Below, piece by piece: positions 9,966-19,283 of a stretch of DNA of 64,000 bases. The notes under the pieces are model-generated. The model was not told where the DNA came from, searched no databases, and worked only from the letters and a program-made list of their open reading frames with translations. Source of the stretch: Sporothrix humicola (Eukaryota > Ascomycota > Sordariomycetes > Ophiostomatales > Ophiostomataceae). Each line of letters opens with the position of its first letter. Within the stretch, counting starts at the first letter, position 1. The position numbers and the translations under genes were made by a program. The stretch lies in NCBI GenBank assembly GCA_021396245.1, contig WNYE01000138.1:1-64000 (forward strand). Direction: 5' to 3'.

Positions 9966-12734
9966 GCAACGCTCCTCCGTCGCGCGCCAGCATGGCCTGT
10001 TGCTACATTGCCGCATACTGCGTCGGGCAGCTGGTCAAGGCCAGCCAGTTCTTCGACCTGGACGGCGGCATCCGCTACAATGACGAAGACGCCATTGAGA
10101 TGTTCATCACAGACAAGGACAACGACGCCGAGAAGGCAGCCCGGCCCAAGCCGCCGGCCTTTGACGGCTCAACCTTTGTCATTAGCATCGACGGCATGAC
10201 CTGTGCGGCGTGTACTTCGGCCGTTGAGGATGCTGTTGGGAGGCTGAATGGTGTGGACAATGTACGAGTATCGCTGCCGCTCCAGCAGGCAACGGTTGTG
10301 TCAAAAGTTGGCCGGATTGTCGACAGCGACATCGCTATCAAGATCATTAACGACCTGGGCTATGATGCAAAGTTTGACCCCCGTCCACCAAAACAGGTCG
10401 TCCAGCTTCTCAGCGCCAAAGAGCACATTGCCGGCCTGGGTGCCGTCATCACCCAATTGACGAGCATTGTCGGCGTGCTCCAGATCATCTACTGGGGCAA
10501 CATCTCGTGGCTGCCTAGCATTGTGCGGTCTTCGTTGAATGCAGCCACCCTCATCGCCTCCTTTTATATCCATGTGCGAATAGTGCCGTAGATCCACAGA
10601 GATGGCTGGAGCTGGGTCAACTGGAAGAGCCTGATGAACGGCGGCGGGATTGGCGGCAGCCACGGCGTCGTTAACATGAACACGCTGATTTCGCTGTCGG
10701 TCATTCTGGGACTGACGCTTTCGGTCTGTGATTTCATCTTTGGCGGCGCTGCCACGTCGTCGAGCCCCAACTTTACGACAGTCGGTCTCACTCTTGTCGT
10801 CGTGTCTGGCCGCTACCTCGAGGCACTGTCGCGGCGGTCGGCCTTTAGCTTCTTCATGAGCCTGTACAAGCCGCTCCTCAAGACCAACTACGCCACGCTC
10901 CACCCGTCGAGACAGGTCGTGCCTGCATCGTATCTCCGCGCTCAAGACACCATTGTCGTCCAGCCGCACTGCCAGATCCCCTGCGACTGCTATGTCGCCG
11001 AGGGCGACTCTCTCGTCAACCAGTCCATGGCCACAGGAGAGTCTCTGCCGGTGCCCAAGACGGTCGGCGACTTTGTGCTTGGCGGCACGAAAAACCAGAC
11101 GAAGCCGCTCGTCTGCGTCGTCCAGAAGCCCGAGGACGAGTCGTTCCATACGCAGCTGGCCCAGATTGCCGAGAATGCCGCGTCGTCGGGCGAGGCCAGC
11201 GAGTATGCCTTTGTGCGTGTGGCCGTGCGCTTCTTTGTCATTGTGATTGTCACCGTCGCTGCCGTGATGCCAATGGCCGAAGCCTACTACACGTGGTCGA
11301 CGGCCGACTCTTTCTACTCGCTGATCCACGGCTGTGCCCAACGCACCATGACCATCCTGACGAGCGCCTGTCCCTGTGCTCTCGGTCTCGCTATTCCGTC
11401 CGTCAGTGTCGCTTTCATCTGTAAGTGACTCTCATTTCCTTCCTTGAATTTTGATTTTGTTCAATCCCTAAGTTGATAGCCGCCGCTGCCAAACGCGGCA
11501 TCCTGATCGACGGCGGCATGGACACCATCAAGCGTCTCCAAAAGTCCAGGACGGTAATCTTTGACAAGACGGGCACGCTGACCGAGGCGAGGCTTGACGT
11601 CGAGGACATAGAGACGACGCCTGCCTGGAATGACCGCACAGACACTTTGTGGCACCTCATTAGTGCCGTCGAAGAGCGCTTTGCCGGTGGCCATCCCGTT
11701 GCTAGAGCCATTTTCAGTGCCGGTCTCACCAGATTGGGCCACAAGAACACGCACAGCGTCCAGATCAGTCGCAATGTCCGCAACTTCTCGCAGGATGCCG
11801 GCCTCGGCGTTGCGGGAGAAGTGTCTCTTGTGCCGGGCCAGTGGCACAATGTCCGCATCGGGAGCCGCCGCTATCTCGAGAACAATGGTGCCAAGGGTCT
11901 GCCTCCCAAAGACAAGGCCGCGCCTAAGAAGGGCAGTGTTCTCGGTGTCTATGCCACCGTCGACGGCCAATATGCTGCGACTCTTTGGCTGGCTGTAAGT
12001 GACCACAGTTCCCTTTGTTTACTTACCCCTGGTTTTGATTTTGATTTAATTTCTAACGCCCCCAGGATGCCATTCGTGAAGAGGCTCAGGCTGTCATTCG
12101 TGAACTCAAGGAAAGTGGAGATGATTGTGCCATGGTATGTTCAGCCATCGCTCAGTCCCGTCAATTTATATCAGGCATCCACTAACCGCACAACTCACCG
12201 GCGATATCGACGAGTCCGCCCAGGCCGTGTCCAAGGTTCTGGACATCCCCGTCCTCGGCTCCCAGGCCCTGCCCGACGCCAAACAAGAGGCAATCCGCGC
12301 CCTCCAGGCCATGGGCAAAATCGTCACCATGGTCGGCGACGGCATGAACGACGGCCCTGCCCTCGCCACGGCCGACGTCGGCATCGGTCTGTACCGCGAC
12401 TCGACCTACACGCCCATGGGCGCCTCGCTGGTCATTCTGAACTCGCGGCTCGACTCGGTCAGCCTCCTGTACAAGATGGCCAACGTCGCCACACGCCAGG
12501 TCCACTTCAACCTGTTCTGGGTCTTTGGCTACAACCTGTTTGCCCTGACCCTGGCCTCGGGCATCTTCCAGCCCTTTGGCTACAAGCTGACGCCGTGAGT
12601 CCTCTCCCTCCACAGCCGGTGTTTTGATCTGTCACTAACCACCCAGATCTGTCGCCGCCCTGCTTATGTCCATGTCGTCCGTGTTCATCACGTCGCAGAG
12701 CATCAGTGTTTCCGCCAAGCTGGACAAGCTGTAG
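9966..12734 (+). pseudogene. Damaged P1B-type copper-transporting ATPase (CCC2-like)
   Basis: The protein family pumps Cu(I) across membranes. Landmarks in order: heavy-metal domain GMTCAACTSAVED (about 10192-10230); TGESLPVP; the membrane metal site SACPCALGL; DKTGTLTE with the phosphorylated Asp; a GGHP motif where the family usually has SEHP; LTGD; and GDGMNDGPAL. Readable exons are 9966-11420, 11480-11994, 12066-12134, 12194-12594 and 12647-12734. Three defects: an in-frame TAG at 10589-10591; the intron after 12134 has donor GTATGT and branch CTAAC but ends in AA instead of AG before LTGD, with no GT-AG alternative restoring the frame; and no N-terminal exon with a credible start or the usual extra metal-binding region is found. 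A 54-nt intron (10574-10627, weak donor GTGCGA) could remove the TAG but would also remove residues that look homologous. Pseudogene, or a gene with assembly errors. Confidence 0.75.
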
Positions 12735-12812
12735 GGAGGGTGGAAGTTGAAAGATGGAAGATGAAGTGATGAGGTTTGTAAATATTGTTATAACGTTGAA
12801 GAACAAATGGTA

Positions 12813-12818
12813 AATAAA
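12813..12818 (+). terminator. Candidate polyadenylation signal AATAAA
   Basis: AATAAA lies about 80 nt after the copper-ATPase stop codon, a normal fungal distance. It sits only about 35 bp from the stop codon of the convergent minus-strand gene, so the two transcripts probably overlap at their 3' ends. Confidence 0.4.
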
Positions 12819-12851
12819 GCGGTTCAAGTGAGACTAGACCTAGTAGTAGTC

Positions 12852-13925
12852 CTACCAGTCAGGGTAATATTGCGATGCCCAGGGGCAACGTGGGGAGGGT
12901 GGCTCCTCCACCGCTTCTCTTGGCTGCCTTGGTGGCCGCAAGATGCCGTAAAAAACAAATGTTTCTGGACAAGTAGGTGGCGGGTTTCCGTATTCTCCAT
13001 ACAAGGAGTCCCGGTGAGCTCGAAGCATGAGGTGGCTATTGCTCAGGAATTTGAACAAAAAGTCATGCTTGCCATTTTCGCTCTTGACCACGACCACATC
13101 CGAGCTTGCATATTCCGGAGGTTGAAAGGGGGCAATTTTGCAGCTTCCAGATCCGTCGAGATAGATCACGCCGCCTGGAATAGTGTCGTCTGATGGGGTT
13201 TTGTGCTGGTCGTCGGTCTCGTGGAAATCCACCCGCTTGGTTCCATACAAGTCGCTGTAGAAATGTTCGACATGTTCGCAGCAGTAAAGGTTGAACTGTT
13301 TACCGCGCAGGGACTCCATCGGAGTGGATTTGGCGTCGTCATCCGCTTCCTCCTGCAAGAGTGCCTCTTGGACAGCAATCACTTCTTCCTCCTTTTCCCG
13401 CTCCCACTGGCGAAAATTTCTCATTTCCTTGCGCCATTCTGCCCTCTCCAGCTTCCTCTCGTCACGAAGAAATTTCAACTGATAGTACTCACAAGCGTCC
13501 TCTCCCTCGTACTTCTCATCTTCGTCTTCCTCGTCTGATGATTTGTATTCCCTTGAAGAGTTCTCCTGGGCTTTGCACCAGTCACAGGCTTCTTCCTCAC
13601 TCTCGATAACGCACGTGCAACCGCCGTCATCCTCTTCAGAGTCTTCCGATTCAGACTCGATGTCGGAGATATCTTCGTCAAAGTCTATGCCGTGCGAGTC
13701 TCTGTCCTCCACAATGCAAATAGCCCTGACTCGATAAAACCATGCCGGGTAGGGTTTTTGGTCGGGGCGGCTCTGGTCTGGACGAGTCCATTGGCTTTTC
13801 TGGTATGGGAGCCCTCTTTGGGGTGCATGGGATGGGGGGGGCCCTTGTGGCTCCTGAGATAGACGCCCCCTTTTTCCCCGTCTATCTTGCGGTCGCTCGT
13901 TGTGAGGACGTCTCCGTTTGCCCAT
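12852..13925 (-). CDS. Acidic protein of unknown function, 357 aa
   Basis: A single open frame runs from an ATG at 13925. I recognise no family. The N-terminus (about residues 1-60) is basic and Pro/Arg/Gln-rich. Next comes YPAWFYRVRAICIVED and a strongly acidic Asp/Glu/Ser stretch (about residues 78-145) that contains a Cys cluster (GCTCV, then CDWCKAQ). A charged helical segment with coiled-coil character (about 150-205) contains RKEMRNFRQWEREKEEE. The C-terminal 140 residues look globular, with YCCEHVEHFYSDLYG, then VDFHETDD, GGVIYLDGSG and FVFYGILRPPRQP. The coherent charge architecture over 1 kb and the ordered C-terminal half argue for a real gene. It is convergent with the copper-ATPase locus. 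An upstream exon cannot be excluded. Confidence 0.6.
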   Translation of the reverse strand: MGKRRRPHNERPQDRRGKRGRLSQEPQGPPPSHAPQRGLPYQKSQWTRPDQSRPDQKPYPAWFYRVRAICIVEDRDSHGIDFDEDISDIESESEDSEEDDGGCTCVIESEEEACDWCKAQENSSREYKSSDEEDEDEKYEGEDACEYYQLKFLRDERKLERAEWRKEMRNFRQWEREKEEEVIAVQEALLQEEADDDAKSTPMESLRGKQFNLYCCEHVEHFYSDLYGTKRVDFHETDDQHKTPSDDTIPGGVIYLDGSGSCKIAPFQPPEYASSDVVVVKSENGKHDFLFKFLSNSHLMLRAHRDSLYGEYGNPPPTCPETFVFYGILRPPRQPREAVEEPPSPRCPWASQYYPDW

Positions 13926-14354
13926 TTGAACTGTGTTCGCAAAGTTCCGGAGTTCCGGTCAAATCTAGAGTTTGCTGGTGGGATTCGATGGAATGTTGAT
14001 GAGAACAAGAGACTGTAAAATGAGTGAGAGGGTTCATTAAATGTTGGTGTGATACCGTGTCGAAGCCCCTTTTCCAGCCACGCCAGTGGAGTTTCAGTGG
14101 GCACTAGCCCTGTCTGTGTGGATTCCCTCAGAAATGGCTGGGAACAGCCCATGGTCGTATCAAAATCCTGTTCAAAATCAAGCGAAGAAGACACGAAAAT
14201 GAGAGGGGGGAAAGAGTGGGAAACATCAAGAGGCTCGTTGTCATAGAATGAGAAAGCAAATGGCTGTTTTTATATTGGGAGAAATCAAACAATTCCCATG
14301 CATCATCGACAATTGCAACTAAAAATACATAACATCATTCATTGGCTTAAAGAA
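13926..14354. other. Intergenic region between the acidic protein and ku80
   Basis: Both flanking genes are on the minus strand, so this 429-bp segment should hold the ku80 3' end and the promoter of the acidic-protein gene. A 169-codon minus-strand frame (13685-14194) overlaps the acidic-protein gene in another frame and has no recognisable domain. Confidence 0.45.
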
Positions 14355-16774
14355 TCACGTCGACTTCGGCGTGAAATTCCGGTAGAACTGTAAGGAAAGG
14401 GGCCAGTCAGTAAATATGCAAATAGATAAGAAAGGGCGACGGCATGTAGGCAATCTTGGGTTTCACTCACCGCCTTTGCGTCGTCCTCGGTGACGCTCGA
14501 CGCTTCCGACTCTGCTGTTGTGATTGGGCCCAGGTGTGACATCCGGATCGTCCACCACATGTCTAGGCGGGGTCCGTTCAGTTTGTCTGCGGCCAGTTTT
14601 TCCTTGATGTCGGCCACAAACGTGTTGTAGATCTGCGGCTCCTCGAAGCTGATGAGCTCTTCCCGCATGACACGCATGTTCTCGGCGGCCCTGGCATAGT
14701 TGACCTCGCCCGTGCTGGTGGCGATCAGCGACTCGACAATCTTGCCCATTTGTGCCGTGTAGTCCTCAATCTGCTTAACACTGACGGTGCTCGCCAGTGC
14801 CTGCTTGTACTCGGGAATGGCATTGTCTGGCGAGATTGTGCGCAGTCCGTCACTCTCCTTTTTGATGGTCGGGCCGCCACCGCCGCCACCACCCAGAAGA
14901 GCGTCGATATCCAGACCCGATATGGGCTTGTTGATCCTGGCATCGCGTGCTGCGCGGCCCTTGGCTTTGGGCGGCACCTTTTTGACGCCGGCTGCGCGGA
15001 CAAGTGCGTCAATCTGGGACTTGGCGTTCTGGACAAGCTCTTCTGGCGGGTGGTCGAACCGTGTAACAAACTCGCTGTCCTTTTGCACGTAGGGTTCGGT
15101 AGGGTGAACGGCGCGGAAGCCAATGGCCTTGCTCACGCGGTAGATGATGGGCGAGTAGTTGTCATCCAAGTCAGCGTACTCGGCCGGCTGTCCATCTTCG
15201 TCGGTGCCAAACATGGAAATGTCCATGGCGTCGACGTAGTCGCTCATGGCCTGGTTGAGGTCGTCGTCGGGCAGTAGCCGGTGCTTCTTCAGCACGGTGC
15301 CATTTGCCGTGATGACCTTGTCCAGCGGCGGGAAGGGATATGACCGCACATCCTCGGCGAAAGGCAGCGGGACGTCGTAGAGACAAATGTGGTCCTTTGT
15401 GACTGTAGGGAGGAGCAGAAGCATCACGGGATCCTTCATGTCCTTGGCCACAAACCGTGCAACTGCACAAGTCTCTGTGTCGACCATGGCCTGGACGAGT
15501 GCCGAGAATGCCAGCTCGTCGGTCTCGCTGAACCGGCGCGGCATGATCATGCAACTCTCGCCCATGTTGAGATATGGCTCGGCATTGACCCGTGTGATGA
15601 AGCCGAGAATGGAGAAACCCTTCACAGTCTGAAGTTGCGTGACGTTGTGCATGTTCTCATCAATGTCCACGACTGTCCGGCCGTATTCGTAACCCTTGGC
15701 AAGGTCCGCAAAGTCGACTTCACGCTTACCGCCGACTCGCGTCGGGTCGTCCACAGTGTACACGCGCTCGTTCTTGACCGCCGAAAAATCAACATTGCCC
15801 ATTTCCACGCCCTCCATCTCGTCGAGCGTGCGTGTAGATTGTGTGCCGCCTTCGGTCCCGTCGCCTCGCACGACGACAGTTGTCGCAGATGGTGGATGAG
15901 CGAGTTTTGTCAAGAAATACCGCTCAACATTGATCTCCAGAGCACTCTCAGACGTCTTAGGGTCACCCAATGTCAAGGGGCCGTCATATGTCTTGTATGG
16001 ACGTGTTGACTTAACATTGGGCTTTTGTGTCTCCTCGACGGCCTCGGCAAGCGTACCAAACACGCCATTGTTGCACTTTTCGACCAGTGCATTCAACAGC
16101 TTTTCGTTTTGAGCCTTTTTGGTCAGTACATTGTGTCACAGTGTACCAAAAGAAGCTACCGGGTGCGTACCTTCGTTTTTGACTTGTTCTCCTCCTTGAA
16201 TCCGTAGTCTGCATCATCAAAATCAACGCCGCTTTTGATGGTCAGTCAAAGCAACTTTAGGACACGAGTCGGTGCCAACTTACATGACAAGAAGCTGGAT
16301 GCCCAGCTCATTGATTCGGTGTGCCAAGTCGTCAAAATCATCGCCATCAATGGCGCCGCGTCCGTCTGTCACAAGCACAATCTTGCGGTTGAACTTGAGC
16401 CGTGCCGGAGCTGCGACACTGATCATCTCGACAGCCACAATGACAGCTGACACAGCGTCGCCGTCTATTGTCTTGCTGAGCTTGATTTTAGGGCCCAATG
16501 TGCGCAGGTCCGACAGGCTCATGGCGTCCACGTCCTGGAGCACCGCAATGTTGTCGTAGCCCTCGTCCTCCTGCAGCGAGTTGCGGGTCTCGTCGGTGCG
16601 CAGGCCGAGAACACCGACCTTCCAGGTCTTACGGGACGCGGCCACCGTGGTAGACACCTTGTCCCAGACGTAGCGCATCGCATAGTCGAGGTTGGACTCG
16701 TTGCGGCCGCCTTGAGTCTCGCCCATGGTCGCGCCGAGGTCGACAATGTAGACGGTGGCTTCCTTGTCCGCCAT
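14355..16774 (-). CDS. ku80: Ku80, DNA end-binding subunit of the Ku heterodimer (NHEJ)
   Basis: Four exons, 16774-16284, 16231-16171, 16114-14471 and 14387-14355, give 742 residues. Ku80 pairs with Ku70 to encircle DNA ends for non-homologous end joining and also acts at telomeres. The N-terminal von Willebrand-like domain (about residues 5-225) starts MADKEATVYIVDLGATMGE and contains KIVLVTDGRGAIDGDDFDD and DDADYGFKEEN. The Ku core beta-barrel (about 240-480) contains GYEYGRTVVDID, KGFSILGFI and YLNMGESCMIMP. The helical C-terminal arm follows, after a glycine run (DIDALLGGGGGGGP). The last exon codes only FYRNFTPKST. Length fits filamentous-fungal Ku80 (the mus-52 orthologue in Neurospora). 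Divergent from the DUF4149 gene across 528 bp. Confidence 0.96.
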
Positions 16775-17302
16775 TGTGGTGATGTGCTTGTTTGACTGGC
16801 AATTGAGCTGAGATGTAAACACACGAGTGTGTTTATGAAGCAATCAGATCGCCTTGTCGAGAACAGAGGTGCGGAACAGCTCTCATAAATGGATGTCGTT
16901 CCCAAAGAATGCCAGTGACGTTCAATTGGAGGTGGGTCAAGCAAGGCAAAGCAGGCAGCCATGGGTGGGGCGCGCCGCACCAGGAACAGAAGGCAGCACG
17001 GAGCAACCGAGCTTTCGCGCAAATGTGCCTTGCATGAGTCGCGAAAGCACGTGACCACTTTTGCGAGTCCACGCTGCCATTCAGTGGACCATGGCAATTT
17101 ATTACACTGAGGACAGGGATAATATGAACCGCCAACTGGGGAAGGAAGCCCCGCTCGTGCCTGTGTTTTGTCCCGTCCTCTGATCGCCGCTTCCCCAGCA
17201 TTGAAACCTCATACGCATCACGTTCGTGACGACACTTTCTCGGCCGGCAAAGATTCATTTCACACCTTGTTCTCTTCTCAGTTAAATCAATTCGACCTCA
17301 CG
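16775..17302. promoter_or_regulatory. Divergent promoter ku80 / DUF4149 gene, with CACGTGAC E-box
   Basis: This 528-bp region separates two start codons pointing away from each other. CACGTGAC lies at 17048-17055, 274 bp upstream of the ku80 start and 248 bp upstream of the DUF4149 start. CACGTG with a flanking A is the core of Cbf1/bHLH-type sites in ascomycetes. Use of the site is inferred only from its position. Confidence 0.4.
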
Positions 17303-18076
17303 ATGCCTGACACCTCGATCCTGCTCAAGCCGGCTCCCTACCACGTGCTTTCGTAAGGCAATCCCTATCTTGTTTCCTTATCTAGCTCATCCTCGGCTTG
17401 TCTCTTTGTCTCAAACGCAAAGACCGAAGGAATACGGAATATGCTGACCAGCTTTCAACGTTAGCTACGGCACGCTGTTGGGAACCACCTTTTTTCATGT
17501 AAGTTACAGGACCTTTTTGGTCACAAGCACTTGCTGGTACTGACACATTCAGTCGTTCATCAATGGCTTCGTCCAGTTCCGGACTCTGCCCCGGCCACAG
17601 TTTGCCGCCGTCCAGTCCAAGCTATTCCCCGTCTACTTTGGCATCCAGTCGGCCGTGCCCTTTATTTTAGCCGTCACCTATCCCGGCGGTGGCCCCAACA
17701 ATGATCCAGCAGGCATCACGGGTCTCCTCGAGCCCGGCAATCGCTGGGGCTTTCTCGTGCCGATTGCCACTATGTGTGCGACCGGCCTTGTGAACCTGCT
17801 GGTCCTCTTGCCGGCCACCACCAAGACAATGGCCGAGAGATACGCTCAAGGTGAGTGCGAGTGAACGCAGCCAAAATGAGGGGAAAATATGACCAACTAA
17901 CACTCTCAGAACGGAAAGACGGCAAGAAGAGCTACGACCCGGCCCCTCACTCGCAGGAAATGCTGGCGCTCAACAGAAAGTTTGGCAAGCTGCATGGCAT
18001 CTCGTCGCTGCTCAACCTGACGTCCTTCATCATGGCTCTTGTCTATGGCGTGGCTCTCTCGGGCCGCATTGTGTAG
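17303..18076 (+). CDS. DUF4149 / TMEM205-like membrane protein
   Basis: Four exons, 17303-17352, 17465-17498, 17553-17850 and 17910-18076, give 182 residues. All junctions keep frame. Four hydrophobic segments are visible: YGTLLGTTFFHSFINGF; the region around FGIQSAVPFILAV; FLVPIATMCATGLVNLLVLL; and a C-terminal one around LNLTSFIMALVYGVAL. The motif FVQFRTLPRPQF between helices 1 and 2 is typical of the DUF4149/TMEM205 family. TMEM205 in humans is linked to drug and metal resistance, but the molecular role in fungi is unknown. The compact size matches the family. Confidence 0.88.
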
Positions 18077-19283
18077 ATTGCCAGAAATGGCATTGGGTGG
18101 AGGACTGCGGGAAGCGTTCTGATAAGGGTGAGACGGAGGGCTTTTGACAAACATTCTGCATCAGCATTGCTTTATTCTTGGTTTTATGCGCGTTTGCATC
18201 TCAGATTGCTGTCATTTTCTGTCGTGATTCGATTTAGGTCCATAGCATGGTGTTCATTTTTGTGCGAATGTTCTTTTCTTTACCACCATTCACTTCTCAC
18301 TTTATCACGCCTTGTAAACATGGTCACAAAGACTATGAGTCAACTTGTGACACGGAAACTTATATGCGGGAGTGTGTACCTGCAAATAAGGAAATGGGAA
18401 AGTGCATTGTCCATATTGTCGTTTGCCTCGTCTCGATCGGCTTGCCTCGAGGTAATGTGTACTTTTGTCTACGCCCCTCGGCCCATTCTGCACGCAGTCC
18501 AATTTACATCTTTCAATGGTATAAATTATGAAATTTCAATGTTATCTTTACATATCTTTCTACTTGTTTTTCTTTTTTTGTACATTTGATAAATAACGAT
18601 GCATTTATAAAATTGTTTTAAATTCCATATATTTATCTGCGTCTGAAAGAGACTAAGTAGAATGTAGATTTCTTTTTTGGACAATTGAACCGCAGAAAAG
18701 CAGACACACATTCTCATTACAGCGTCATAATAACAAAACCATCTTATTCATTCCTTTCTGACCTTTTTCTGACATCACCGTCGTTTGTCTGTCAGTCGTC
18801 GGTCGCGCCTTCCGTTGTTGAGTGCCTTCCGTAGCTAACTTGAAAAAAAGGCGGGGCGTCACTATTCAGCTGTTTGCCATTTTGCCCCGAAATAGCAAGT
18901 AGCCGCTACACATCATCTCTTGACTTCTTTCTGCAAAAACAGAAGCAAAACGCCCTGCCTCCTTTTTGACACTTTCAACAACCACTCGAACAATAGCTTG
19001 TGCAGATTGATCGGGAGGAGGGGCAAACACGAAGAAAAGCAGGGACGCAGTGCTATATCTGCTCAAAGGCAAGTCTACTTCTCTCGAGAACTGAATGACT
19101 ACATAAAGACATCCATCCAGACCTGACGACTTGACAATCTCACGCATCTAATCCTTTCATCTCCTGCTATACATCCTCACGACACACCACATTCTCTTAC
19201 ACATACCCACATACTCTCCTAAGTACTACGCGTTGCCTAACAAGTCAAACAGATCCGCTCCGCACCGAGCCACCAAACCGGCC
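18077..19283. other. Intergenic region upstream of the Gfd2-like gene
   Basis: No gene is supported. The left half is AT-rich 3' flank. Just before the Gfd2-like start codon, CCTAAC followed by AAACAG at about 19238-19252 resembles a branch point and acceptor, so a 5'-UTR intron is possible. Confidence 0.45.

Noticed and set aside
10301..11341. 346-aa minus-strand frame antisense to the copper ATPase
   Set aside because: Shadow of the P1B ATPase frame; Arg/His/Asp-rich with no recognisable features.
6701..12734. A secondary-metabolite or siderophore cluster formed by the Zn2Cys6 factor, acyl-CoA synthetase and metal ATPase
   Set aside because: No PKS, NRPS, oxidoreductase or transporter set accompanies them, and the ATPase is damaged; proximity alone is not enough.
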